Shown here one piece after another: positions 1 to 10,955 of a stretch of 64,000 nucleotides of DNA. A program made the position numbers and the translations under genes. The first letter of the stretch is position 1. Each line of letters opens with the position of its first letter. Source of the DNA: Bicyclus anynana (taxonomy: Eukaryota; Arthropoda; Insecta; Lepidoptera; Nymphalidae); the NCBI RefSeq assembly GCF_947172395.1, contig NC_069087.1:16932889-16996888 (forward strand), given 5' to 3'. The notes beneath the pieces were generated by a model that searched no databases, was not told where the DNA came from, and saw only the letters and a list, made by a program, of their open reading frames with translations.

Positions 1-1842
1 ATTTTTCCAAATACATAACCAAAAATGTCGACTACCTCTTAGACTAAAACATGGGCGCCGAGTTATCTAAACTCAGACCGTTACCATTACAATAGGTTAC
101 CGTCAGTTACAGTTCAATTGGACCAATGACAATAACTAACTGAGATGTGGGTCGAGACTCGAGTCGTGCTGAAAGAGGCACCCAAATTGAGAATTAAAGA
201 CTCTTTAGTCATAATCTTGTATTTTAGGCTTGCTATTGTTTGGTTTGCTATGTGAAACATCTATAGGCCCACGTAAAATTTCTGGCGTGGCAACGCATGC
301 CGTGGCGACGCGTCGCCACGCTATATGATGATTCCTGAACTACAGCTTCTGATTTCCCTTCCGAATACAATGTGGGCCTTTTCCCCCTTTTCTCCGCAAT
401 TCCATATCACGGGAAGCCACTTATCTTCCTAGGTACGCCAGTGGTCAATTCATACTACGAGTATTATCTGTAAACACACATACTTGATAAAAGCTTCCTT
501 TACAAAGTAAGTTTTATGTAAAGTTAGCCCACGCAGTACTTAAATAATAAACTTGTAAAGTAAGTCTACACCAGCAATAATATGTATTTGTATTTAAAAT
601 TGCAGAAAATTGTAGATTGCTTACCTACATTTGTATTTTTTTTGCATCGAAATAACCATTATGATACGATGCCATGGCCACCAGGCATGTCTTATATCGA
701 GACGAAATACTAATTACTGTCAAGCACTCAAACAGTTCAAGGGCTCGCCTGTCAACGTAGAACCAATACTCATAAGTGCGCAGGGAAGACCTTTTGTTTT
801 GTCTTGCTTTATGTTTTACAACTTTTTGTCTTGTCTTATGTTGCATGTGTAAGCGACACGGAGTCTCACTACTATGTTTTCACTGCAAACTGAAATAGTT
901 CAATCTAATTTTTTAATACTTAGTAAGTACCTTTATAGATTAAATCTTTACAAAAATTCAATAATTATTAAATATTATAAACATTTCTTTATGACTAATA
1001 TTATAAAGCTAAAGAGTTTTTTTGTTTGCTTGACCGCGCTAATATCAGGAATGTTCGATTTGAAAAATTCTTTCAGTGTTAAAAAAATTACCCACGTCCT
1101 CTTCCACAACTGAGTCGTATTTCATGATAACTTAGGTGTTAAAGTCTGTTTTATGTTTTTATTTAGGCTAAGACGTGTATTGTGCCAAATACTGAAACAT
1201 ACCTACTTGTAACCATCTATCGGCAGTAGGATAAAAAACATCAGCCCGTATGACTTAATAAAAAATGCATGTGTTTTTAGCTACAAATATTGCACAAATA
1301 TATTTCGCATAAGAATGTTCTCGTGTCTTACGTCGTACTATAAGTCGATGTTTAAACCTCTAAAAATAACGGTAGATTCGCAACATTTTGTCGCGCGACA
1401 TGTCGCTATTGTAGTCTTTCAAATGTCAAGTAGTTTAGGGGGCTCGTCAGATAACCGGTACGCATTCTTACCCGATTCCTGGTTTCGCGGCAAACTGACA
1501 GTTTGACAGGAGCGACAGGTAGATGTGAAAAAAAAAGCTCCGCTGCGTTAATGCGTCTGCTTTTTTTTGTGCCACATTTTTTGGTCGACTGAGTAATTGT
1601 GATGAACGATTGGTTGCACGTCCAAAATTATTTTAAGACAGGCGGCTTGGGGAAAAAAATGTTTTATAAGATTCTCGTATTGGTTTCCGCTTGTTTTTGC
1701 GAAACATTTAAATAATAGATACATTTTAATATACTCTCACATACAATGAATTTGGTACTAAAAAAGTCTACTAACACTAGTACCCTTTTTTAACAGTTAT
1801 TATTGACGGACGATATAGGGGGTTCGGTTGGCATGTGGTGTC
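1..1842. other. AT-rich non-coding DNA, no gene seen
   Basis: No supportable exon, RNA gene or mobile element was found apart from the palindrome at 301-320. The short open frames (about 60-80 codons) lack recognisable domains and plausible splice context. The part around 1380-1560 is less AT-rich and holds a 12-bp palindrome, tgtcgcgcgaca, at 1389-1400. It could be regulatory, but nothing shows this directly. Confidence 0.5.
301..320. repeat. Perfect 20-bp CpG-rich palindrome
   Basis: The 20 bases cgtggcgacgcgtcgccacg equal their own reverse complement. The left neighbour (285-300) repeats the theme with gcgtggc and aacgcatgcc, so the site is a small cluster of related half-sites. The surroundings are AT-rich, so this GC-rich symmetrical block stands out. 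It may be a binding site for a dimeric factor or the tip of a degraded hairpin element. Neither can be shown from sequence alone. Confidence 0.85.
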
Positions 1843-2172
1843 TGACGGCCTCCGTGGCGCAGTGGTATGCGCGGTGGATTTACAAGACGGAGGTCCTGGG
1901 TTCGATCCCCGGCTGGGCAGATTGAGATTTTCTTAATTTGTGCAGGTCTGGCTGGTGGGAGGCTTCGGCCGTGGCTAGTTACCACCCTACCGGCAAAGAC
2001 GTACCACCAAGCGATTTAGCGTTCCAGTACGATGCCGTGTAGAAACCGAAAGGGGTGTGGATTTTCATCCTCCTCCTAACAAGTTAGCCCGCTTCGATCT
2101 TAGACTGCATCATCACTTACCATCAGGTGAGATTGTAGTCAAGGGCTAACTTGTAAAGATTAAAAAAAAAAA
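1843..2172 (+). mobile_element. Full-length tRNA-derived SINE, family 1 (copy A)
   Basis: The 5' head is tRNA-like: an A-box-like stretch (tggcgcagtgg, about 1855) and a B-box (ggttcgatccc, about 1900) that would serve as the internal RNA polymerase III promoter. The body that follows recurs in five other places in this window and ends with tcaggtgagattgtag, an AT-rich stretch and an A-run at 2162-2172. It has no coding capacity; such elements move with LINE-encoded machinery. No clear target-site duplication was found. This is the only copy here with both head and tail, so it serves as the reference for copies B to F. Confidence 0.93.
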
Positions 2173-2224
2173 CCATTTCCTATAAACAGTGCTGTAAAAT
2201 ATGCAAGGAAGTCGTCTAAGGGCA

Positions 2225-2350
2225 ACACTGTGTCATTTAACCTGAGGCGTAGTAGTTACACCTCATGTGCCAGTATTTACAGTGGCAACTGGCAACCCAC
2301 ACCGTTCCGGCTCAACTCAGTAACGCTGCTTACCTGTAGAAATATAAGTA
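2225..2350 (+). mobile_element. Degenerate retroelement 3'-end fragment (family Z)
   Basis: The segment with acacctcatgtgccagtatt and the following aacccacaccgttccgg resembles a common lepidopteran retroelement 3' end remembered as carrying 'catgtgccagtaattacactggc' type sequence in pieces. A related segment lies in opposite orientation at 4516-4660. The assignment rests on memory of such repeats and the internal match, so it is moderate. It lies between SINE copy A and an RTE tail, showing repeated insertion in this 1-kb patch. Confidence 0.4.
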
Positions 2351-2366
2351 TATGTATAGCGAACTG

Positions 2367-2462
2367 CGATGCTGGCGGCTCGAGACCGTCGTGTTTGGAC
2401 TTCCATGAAAGAGGCCTATGTCCAGCGGTGGACGTCCATCGGCTGATAATGATGATGGCAAA
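2367..2462 (+). mobile_element. RTE-type LINE 3' end (C-terminal codons plus ATGATG tail)
   Basis: One frame reads LAARDRRVWTSMKEAYVQRW followed by TSIG and a stop. This is the conserved C-terminus of lepidopteran RTE-like endonuclease/reverse transcriptases, whose usual form is AQDRxxWxSxxEAYVQQWTS. It is followed directly by the short gatgatg tail typical of RTE elements. The copy is severely 5'-truncated, leaving about 30 codons, as is usual after target-primed reverse transcription. It is non-functional. Confidence 0.85.
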
Positions 2463-2567
2463 TTGGCTACAGTACTTTCTGAGTTAAGCTCTGTTATAAA
2501 AAGTAGTGCTATTAGCGAAACTATTAAGTACTAACAGAGTAATAGGGACATGTCTCATATTAACGAG

Positions 2568-2714
2568 TACTAGCGGACGACCGGAGTAGCCTATGTTCTG
2601 CTTCATGGTGCAATTTATCTCTATACCAAATTTCGTTCACTTCGGTTCAGCGGTTTTGCCGTGAAAAGGCAACAGGCAGACAGACTTATTTTCGTATTTA
2701 TAACATTAGTGATT
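2568..2714 (+). mobile_element. Helitron-like non-autonomous element fragment (family H)
   Basis: The left end carries actagcggacg (from 2576), the same terminus found inverted at 58750-58762. The right part has the 'aaatttcgttcacttcggtt ... cggttttgccgtg' and 'caggcagacagac' blocks and ends in ataacattag, matching other members of this family in the window. Read on the minus strand the left terminus ends CCGCTAG followed by T, which fits the CTRR-T end of Helitrons. No coding sequence is present. Confidence 0.6.
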
Positions 2715-2967
2715 GGCTTTTACATTTAATTAAGATCTCAATATACGAGGATGAAGCCTTTTAATCGTATTAAGATCTAAATTAGTCTCAGTTGTGGGAG
2801 GGACATAGTAGAACATTACAATATTCCGGATAGCCCTTTTCTTACTACACAGTTGGGTGTTTGGATTTTTTCAAATAATTACTTAATTAAATTTTCAATT
2901 AAAATGTCGCTTACTAAGTTTTAAAATTGCACAGTTCATTGTATGTTAAAAGAAAAAATATCAGCTA

Positions 2968-3050
2968 TGTTTTTTAATATGACCAATATTCCCTTTACCC
3001 CCATCCTCTTGTAAGATTGGGTACGACAATAGGCCTTAGGTCGAGAACCG
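2968..3050 (+). repeat. Dispersed repeat W, copy 1
   Basis: The segment starting ttttttaatatgaccaatat, followed by a C-rich tract and acgacaatagg, matches a segment at 48555-48632 (same order, diverged). It is probably the 3' untranslated end of an old LINE. The two copies are on the same strand. Confidence 0.5.
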
Positions 3051-4515
3051 AGCTCAAAGATTTCCTGGTTTATGTCAACCCCATAACTGTGGAGCTAGTG
3101 ATGTTCTAACTATTCATAAGTTGAATTAACCGATGCACTGACTTGCGTATATCTTTGTTGCTCAATTTCTCGAAGGCGCCGGTTGTTTATTGTCTCATTG
3201 GGTACTTGTTTCACCCTTTGTACGTAGCAATAAGGTATTTGACCTTTTGATGTCCTTCAGATAAGTTGATATGCAAAACCGCATTGCGATGACGTAACGC
3301 GTCGCGCGCGGTTCGGAAAACTTAATGTAAACCGAACCGATGTTTGTAAATTTCGTTGTTAAGTAATAAAAGTTTGTTTAAAAAGTCACTTCGATTACTT
3401 CATCAACGATATAGGTACCGCTATATTGCGGTCTCACTTTAAACGAGTATTAAGTAAGTGACTGATGCATTGTACACCACTCTAATTTTGGAAGAGGTAA
3501 TTTAAGGGATTAAAAAGTATTTGTGGGGAGGTGAAATTTTGGAAATATGTTTTTTGATTTTATATATTCTAAAAACAAATAACTCGAAACTATTCTCGAG
3601 CCATATTCGATGTGCTGTTTACCAACAAATTAAAAATGATTGTATAAATCGCTAGTAATTTCACACTTACTAATAAATTATAATTAACTTGTTCTTAAAT
3701 TAATGAAAATAAATTTAATAAATAAGCTTAGAACAGTTAGATATAGTATTTTGAATAACATTTCATATAAAAACAATGCATAATTTAAAATAAATAAGTT
3801 ATGAAATGACATGCGTTTTCTATTTGTTTCTAATTTCTTTGTTGGTACACAGTACACATCGAGTATGGCTTTAGTATAATAAAGAAAGAATCCGACCCGA
3901 TTTATTAACCCGATCGCAGTGTCTCCTTAGCATTCTGTGTCCTTAGTTAGTAAGAAGCGAAACAAAAATCATCAAATCGATCCAACCTTTTCGTAAGTAA
4001 TGTGCATAAATAAAACAATTTACACGCATACCTATTCGTATTCTAATTTTAAGGCGAAATGTTGCCATTAAATGCATAGAGAACTTTTTAAATGTTCGGT
4101 GCTATTTCTCGGATTGTCTCACTGTGAATGAAAAAAAATTAAAATTCATTAAAAGTATGACATTAAAAAATATGCCCATTACCATTACTCGGGCATCTTT
4201 AAATACATCCGCCGCCGCATCGACACTTTAACGATGTCATCGGAAACAGACCGTTTTTTTAGTAGTAATGTTTTAATTAGAGATGCGTTTTATCACATCG
4301 CAGCGCTATCGGTGATCTCGTCTAGACCATGAATATGTATGGATACTCCGATACATCGTGACTCATAAAACATTTGCCGTTTAACATCGATATACATCTT
4401 GTATAGAATAACTATATTGCTGACCACAGATAAAAGAGCTCCAGCTAGCACTTTTCTGTTCTGTGTTGCCAGCGATTAGGTGTTTGTATTTTAATTTAGT
4501 AGTGGTATAGCTCTT
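3051..4515. other. AT-rich single-copy-looking DNA, no gene seen
   Basis: Nothing supportable was found. 3280-3320 is briefly CpG-rich (cgcgtcgcgcgcgg), and 4205-4255 is a small GC-richer patch (ccgccgccgcatcg). The rest is AT-rich with no long frames. Confidence 0.5.
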
Positions 4516-4660
4516 TTTGACAGAGATCGTCCGGGGAAATACTACCACCATACTTATTTACGCCGTAAAGCACCGTTTCTACTTGAACTTTGTAGTATTT
4601 GAACTTTTGAAGGGTATATTTGGTGAAATACAGTCACATGAAGCTACACTTGAGGTTTCG
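4516..4660 (-). mobile_element. Degenerate retroelement 3'-end fragment (family Z), inverted
   Basis: The stretch gggaaatactaccaccatac followed by ttatttacgccgtaaag resembles the reverse complement of the same lepidopteran repeat family as 2225-2350. The downstream part (gaagggtatatttggtg, then tcacatgaagctac) corresponds in reverse to its cctcatgtgccagta part. Old and diverged; assignment is by similarity recognised by eye. Confidence 0.45.
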
Positions 4661-6260
4661 GTTGATTGGCCCGGGGCAATACTTTAAAGGATATATATGC
4701 TTTTATGCTTATTGCTTGTTCCGCGAATTAGCTTTTATGTACCTACTTCAAAATTATCACGTGTATTTAATTTAAAGCCTTGGTGTAACAATTTTATTGT
4801 ATTTACTCAAATTTTTTGATATGATTATTTGATATACAATATATTTGATGATGACTTCTGATAGGTAAATAATTTGTAAACACCAAGATGAATTACTTAT
4901 TGAGAAACGTGCCCGAAACACATTTGCGTGTTGTGCATTTTATTTGCCGTCGCTGATCTAGGGAGTTGTATATCAGTGGTCAGATAAGGTTAGTAAATAA
5001 AAGTTGTTAATGACCAGAATCCCATTGAGCCGATAGAGTTGTTTATGCTTCAGCCTTTAGAGCCAGTTTTATTATAATCGTGACATGCAGTGTAGAAATC
5101 GTAATCCAGTTTACCGTAAGGGCACCTAAATAAAAAAATATCGACTAGCTGACTGAATGACTAAAAAAATTGGGTATCAATCAAATGCAGTGAAAATTGC
5201 ATGGAAATGTGTTCAATATATAGTACTTTTGGAGATTAGGGTAGGTCCAGGCAAAAAATTAAATACTTAAAGTTTTTTTAATAATCTGATAGTCTTCTTT
5301 TATCACGTCCTCTTAATCTATGGTAGTAATAGCCCATTTTGAAATTCCTGCCACCAATCCATGTGGGCAAGATTTGTACCTAATAGTTATTAGGATAGCT
5401 TAAGTTCCTTATTGTATTCTTTTGAAATAATAAACACCTTCAAATTTTAAGGTTCGCAAAGTACTTTCAATAAAAGGTAACATTTTAGAAAAAATCCTTA
5501 TAAAAAGTAAATATTCATAAAACTCAATCTATTATGGTAAAATCCAATCTTAATTCGAAGTAGGGAACTATTCAACAGAATTTGATTTAACAATATCCCA
5601 AAACGACTTTACAGAAAACGACTCAAAATGCATTTTGTATTTGATTAACAATACAGATTACGAAAACCGCAGGTATTTTATTGACATGTAATAAAAACAT
5701 ATTTGGCCACGTTCGTACGTATACTCTGACTTTTAATCCCACAAGGTGCACTTGTGAGGAACAGGTTCCAAGAATTTGATATGTGACAGTCAGTTGTAGA
5801 CATAGCGGCTCGTGTAGTTTAATTTGACGCATGTGTCAATGTCAAAGTTTTACTAGCGCGTACGCAATCACTGAAGAATAACAGAGTGACAATAAATGAC
5901 TGTTCTTTGTCTGAGAGAGGTAATTGTGGTGGCTTTATGGACACGATTGGTACAGGCACATCTGCAATTAGAAGTTTGAATCGTTCAGTCAGTTATAGCA
6001 GCAGGTTAGTGTTTAATTATTATGATCTAAAGAAGTTCTTTGACTTGAAAGAGAAGAATAAAAGAAAATGATTATTGTATAACTTTTGAAGGGTCTTTTA
6101 ACAAACTATGTTGATGTTTTTTTTTTTAATTTAGTGTACTTTCTACTTTATAATTAGTGACAATTTGAGCAAGTACTCTGAATGTAATTTTTGTAAATAA
6201 TTAGTCAATTATGTAACTTTAATAAATAAATTTTTGATTATCTGCTGAAGACTTGCAAGT
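4661..6260. other. AT-rich non-coding DNA, no gene seen
   Basis: No exon, RNA gene or repeat is recognised. The open frames of 60-70 codons here have no domain, no signal of constraint and stop-rich neighbours. Confidence 0.5.
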
Positions 6261-6480
6261 TAGTGTGACTAAATATTCTCAACGCACATTAGTGTAACGC
6301 AGATCTGACAAACAATTCTCAACTACAAACAAAATAGCGCTAGCTGGCGCTATTCTTTGCTCACATCAGTGTCACGCAGATCTGACAAAATATTCTCAAC
6401 TACAAACAAAATAGCGCTAGCTGGCGCTATTCTCTGCTCACATCAGTGACGCAGATTTGACAAAATATACTCAACGCATT
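6261..6480. repeat. Tandem repeat, 75-77 bp unit, with internal hairpin
   Basis: Two nearly identical units start with agatctgaca at 6301 and 6378. A third partial unit starts at 6453 (agatttgaca) and an older partial unit lies at 6261-6300. Each full unit contains the imperfect palindrome aatagcgctagctggcgcta plus tt, that is, 8-bp arms (aatagcgc / gcgctatt) around a 6-base loop, and the phrase ctgctcacatcagtg. The high identity of the two complete units implies a recent duplication. No coding frame runs through it. Confidence 0.9.
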
Positions 6481-7719
6481 GCGATACTAGACCATCAACA
6501 GGAGAGTGTCTCACCCCTGATCTAAGAAAAATCAGTAACAAATTCAGCCGTGTTATTCATGTTATGCATATTTGCACCTGCTGCGTAAGAACATATTTTT
6601 CTCCAAAAGAATGTCTGCTCTCTCCGAACGTTGTATGCCGTAAAATGTGTTTTATCTGTTTTGTGCAGAACGTAATGGGATTTCGACGTTCTGTGTTTTA
6701 ATGATAATAGAGTTTTAATGTCAGTATCATTATTTTACAAATTGATATTTTGCATCGAGATACCAATCGTGGTTCATTTAATATGCGGAAACGTGTGTAA
6801 TACAAGTATTTTGTTGTATTATGTATTGGTTTGTTTTACTATATGTAGGCGTTTTAACAGTTTTTACACCTAGGTGCCAAAAATAGGTGGAACGCCCTTG
6901 CTTAGAATGTATCTATTCACTTTTAATTTGAAAATGTCGGTGTCTAGGTGATAGGAAAAATCGGTGTGGGTTGTAACTATTAAGAGACAACATTTATTGA
7001 GGCTTGTTCTTTGTTAGTATTTCGATAAGACTGTTACTGCTTTTTTTTGTCTTTTACTCTTTTTATTGTTTTTAATATAGAGCTTACAGTATTACTATGT
7101 ATATTACAGTAAAATATTTAATTGTGTAAAGGTTATTGTGCATTTCGATTATTACAATCTAAGATTGGACATATCTTTAATAAAGATAAATTTGATTTAG
7201 TAATTGTTAGTCAAATCTATGGAATACTTAAAATTTCTTCATAATTGAAGAAATTTCAAGTAATTTATTTATTTTAACAGTTAAAATCGCGCGTCCTAGC
7301 TATGAAGCAATCATCATAAAAATCGCCATCGTCAAAATAATTGGCTAAATTATTATTTATCTCAAATTATACAAATAGAATACGTCGTTAGTCGAGTCTA
7401 TTTTAGTACTCGCATCTAGTCTCAAGGAAGTCGCAAAATAAACAACTTCGCCGATAATCGGTCCGGTTTGAAGCGAACCGATTACCGTTAAAATATAAAA
7501 GTGATATGCAAGTCGGTTGCGAATGGTAATTTCGTAATTGCCAGTTGATCCACGATCGTATAATGCGCATGCGTGTAAAGTTAACCGAATAAATGTATGA
7601 ATTTCATTCGTTAACACGTAGCCGATTCGATACTTGTTGAAAATTGCGCTTACATTGTTGCATACGCGATTTATTAGGAGTAGGGATTCCATGTTTCCAA
7701 AACTACATATATAATATTC
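6481..7719. other. AT-rich non-coding DNA, no gene seen
   Basis: Apart from the hairpin at 7226-7261 nothing is supported. The minus-strand open frame over 7357-7692 (111 codons) is the longest here, but it has no recognisable domain and its composition matches the surroundings. Confidence 0.45.
7226..7261. repeat. Hairpin, 15-bp arms with one mismatch
   Basis: Arms acttaaaatttcttc (7226-7240) and gaagaaatttcaagt (7247-7261) pair with a single mismatch around the 6-base loop ataatt. It is AT-rich and could arise by replication template switching. No repeat family is recognised. Confidence 0.7.
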
Positions 7720-7721
7720 CC

Positions 7722-7892
7722 GTTTCCATAGTTGGATAGCATAGAAAACATATACATAAGCCTAAAGCCTTCCTCGATAAATGGGCTATCTAACACTGAA
7801 AGAATTTTTCAAATTGGACCAGTAGTTCCTGAGATTAGCGCGTTTAAGCAAACAAACAAACAAACTCTTCAGCTTTATAAGACTAGTAGTCT
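7722..7892 (+). mobile_element. Helitron-like element fragment (family H)
   Basis: The block from ccttcctcgataaatgggct through gaaagaatttttcaaattgg and cagtagttcctgagattagc to the aaacaaac run and agctttataa matches 42852-42975 almost base for base in the same order. This is a very common lepidopteran non-autonomous element end. The 5' part is degraded. It has no coding capacity; the 64-codon open frame over it is an accident of the repeat. Confidence 0.75.
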
Positions 7893-10448
7893 AAATGTAC
7901 GTGTAAATGATATAGATTCGTTGTAAAAAGGTCTAGTTTTTATAAATTGTGTCCCAAACTCCCAATGTTCTAAAATGGCAGAGTCATTTTGGCGTCGTGG
8001 GTTTTGGACGTGCGTAGAAGCCTTACCAGAAACAACCTTTAGAGTACGAGATGTATCTAAAGTCGTTGGTGAGATTCGGACCTTGGCTTAGACATTAAGA
8101 CCCTATACTATTAAGTAATACAGCGTTCAAAAAGTTTTATCAAATCTGTAAGCCATTACGACGTTAACGTAGGTACGTGTTTGACAAAAAAAAGCATTTT
8201 TTCTTTGATTGTACGATTTGCGTTTTGAAAGAAAGTCACCGTACAAGTTAGTAATTTCCAATATATTCATCCAGATTTTTTGTGTAGACTCGTTATTAAT
8301 AAATATTTAAAACCTTAATAAAAATAAAAATGAGTAGAAAATATATGTAGTATCTAAAAACAAGGAATTGTCCTGAAAAAAAGGAAAGGTAGTGGCAGTA
8401 TTTTAATGGAATAAAGATAGCAAAGAAATCTTGTAATCATGAAGGGGACTAATGACGAGAAAAAGTTAATGCGGCCCGAGTCGTTTTCTTGACATGGAAA
8501 TTGGAGTGTCCTGTTGTTTTATTTAGTTAGGAGGGTAGATTAAGTAGGCTCTACATCATCAAACGAGCCTTGCCTGCGTGTACGTATGGTGATTATTTTT
8601 TTATCGCTAAGTATACGCAGATTTAAGTATGCATAGTTAAGTATACCTTGTATTAGTTTTTAAATTATTTTCCATGTTTAATGATAGGACAGTTTGTCAT
8701 AACCATTGTTTAACTAATTGAGATTTTGATCACTATTGTACCAACTGAGCTTCTTTAATCAATATCCTCAAATACATTTCTTTTAAGTACTCGTAAGACA
8801 TATATCCAAATTTTTTATTAACAATATTTTTTTTTAATCCCCATGATTCCACCTCACACACACACTTATTAGTGGGGAAATGGTCATTAAAATATATTAT
8901 GTGTAATATTAAAAAAAAAACATTGATGACGCATTTATTCGTAACGCAATAATACTACAGAAAATTACATGTAATTACAAACAACGGACTCGCGCGACTG
9001 TCCGGCGCCTGCGCATCTTCTAACTCATCAGAATGTTTAATTAAACGGCAATTTTCCACTAATTCCACTAACTGGTCTAGTCGAACGATTCAGAAGCCTC
9101 CGGCTGTTGGAAGACGTAATCTCAGTGTTTGGCCTGATTGACTGACAACCACAGGTTGCACAGGCTTAACCAACTATCAGGAAATTTTTACTATAAATTA
9201 TAGATTTTACTTCAGAAACAAACCATGTACAATGTTTTTTTAACAGTTTGTCAAGAACTGGGACTTAACTTACTAAAGTTATTACCCGTGCTACTGACGT
9301 GCAGTAAAACTTACTGCATAGTGCACAGTTTTAAAACTAAACACTCGTATTGTTCAGTTAAATTATAGGTGTGTTGAGCGTTACTTTTAAATATTCAGTT
9401 TTTTCTATTGATTTAGTTTAAAATTTCGATTATAATGAAACTGTACATTTAAAACTGCGCAGTTAAAACTGTACCTTTGTACCCCGAGTAAGACTTGCAT
9501 AGTTTGAAAGTTATTTTGCAATGTGCGCTAGATTTCTAATTAATCTATCTATTGTTTAGTTCGGTTAATCGTTATCTTGCGAATCGCCAAAGAAAAGGTT
9601 TAATTAATAATCAATCTTTCTTGAATTCTTCATCTAAATGAGAGACGATGTGGAAGGTTTACCCAAGACGCTGCAACCAGTAGCGTGCACACGATTTATA
9701 ACTAGGGTATGCATTATACTTACCTATCAATTTTACAAAATAGACAATAATCTCCACTACAGGGTCGTAACTTCCTCAGGGTAGGCAGTGCATTTTTGTT
9801 TCTATGAAGTGCACGCCATTGTTGTATTGTGGCAACAAAAAGGCAACTCAATCTTTTTTTGCCAAAAACAACAAAAATTAAAAAATAAATTCTAGAAATA
9901 CCACGCATACAAAAAGAAACAGTCAGTGGAAATCGAGAGAGAAAAAAAGTAAACTTAATAATAAAGTTTGTAAATTATGTTAATAAAAAAGTGGTTTCCC
10001 ACTCTTAATTTAGCACTTAACTTCTCATTTAACAAGAAAAAGTGAAACGTAAAGTGCATAAAAATCTCAGTAGTCGTGCGCCGGCGCATAAAGTTGTCGC
10101 CATACTTTGTATGTGTAATTCTTGTTGCGCATGCGTGAGAAATATAAGCCTTCCTATCGGTGTAGTATTAATGGTATTCAGACACGATATATCGATAATG
10201 TTTTTATTAGCCTTACACTTTATTGGCTATTACATTCAATATATTGGAGTAATAGAGACGAATGGAAAAGATTGACATATTTTTCCGACCCCACTGAAGT
10301 GGGATAGGGGTAATGAGATGATGATGACATTCAAAATATTGGATATGAAAAATATAGCTTGAATTTAAGATCAAAGTATGTACTTAGAATATTAATTTTG
10401 ATTTTTTTTTAAACATCACATGTATTTTGATTGATTTTGTCAAATATC
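7893..10448. other. AT-rich non-coding DNA, no gene seen
   Basis: No gene is supported. At 10268-10328 a short segment (accccactgaagtgggatag, then atgagatgatgatgac) has the look of a LINE 3' tail, but it is too short to call. 10080-10140 has a small GC-rich patch (gcgccggcgca). A minus-strand match to an AG/GTAAGT junction at 9718-9725 lacks a good polypyrimidine tract. Confidence 0.45.
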
Positions 10449-10590
10449 ACAGTCAAAATTCATTTACTTCAAGTAGGCTCAGTTTGCAAGCACTTTTGAT
10501 ACAGGTTGTTTATTTGTTTACGAGATTTCCAAACGTGCTTGTATCTGAGAGCCCACAACAAACTCAATAAGGTTTTTCAATATCAACTAT
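10449..10590 (+). repeat. Dispersed LINE 3'-end-like repeat, copy 1
   Basis: The blocks aaaattcatttacttcaagt, agtttgcaagcacttttga and agcccacaacaaactca recur in the same order at 34598-34800. This resembles a very abundant lepidopteran repeat with 'tcaagtaggctcagtttaca' and 'agcacttttga', probably a LINE 3' region. It is non-coding. Both copies are on the plus strand. Confidence 0.65.
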
Positions 10591-10835
10591 CTACTACTTT
10601 CTAATGTTTCAAAGTGTCAAAACATACGTTTTATGAATTTTAATACACGATGTATGCGAGAGCTGCCTGCCCAGATAAATATCGTAAGATCCTACTGGAG
10701 TAGCTTTGGATACTGATAACACCAATAAGTATTTCAAAATACTCCCTTCTAAGTGTGACGTGTCGGGTAGCAGCATGATTGTACCGTTATTTTGTGGCAG
10801 AGGAAACACCTTGAGCAGGTCCTAGGACTTGTGAC

Positions 10836-10955
10836 CTTGGGTGTAGGTTTAAGGGAACCCTTTAGAATGCATTAACACTCACCTTCCATGCCCGACATCT
10901 TGGGAGTAGGTTTAAGAGATCCCTTTAGAATGCATCAAGGGATAATTTAGAATGT
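10836..10955. repeat. Short direct repeat, 37 bp unit, period 63
   Basis: Positions 10836-10872 and 10899-10935 carry nearly the same 37 bases, sharing gtaggtttaag and ccctttagaatgcat. A third degraded piece (gataatttagaatg) follows at about 10940. Local duplication; no coding or RNA function is evident. Confidence 0.8.

Noticed and set aside
1843..1920. tRNA gene
   Set aside because: The tRNA-like head with A and B boxes is followed by a repeated body and A-tail; it is the SINE promoter, not a functional tRNA gene. The same holds for heads at 24388, 34196, 39138 (minus), 39528 and 54870.
2325..2345. Minus-strand tacag|gtaagc
   Set aside because: Inside a degenerate repeat, non-consensus +6 base and a poor pyrimidine tract.
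6261..6480. CRISPR array
   Set aside because: Tandem units are contiguous without spacers and the genome is eukaryotic.
9718..9725. Minus-strand ratchet-like junction (gatag|gtaagt)
   Set aside because: The sequence before it is purine- and A-rich rather than a polypyrimidine tract.
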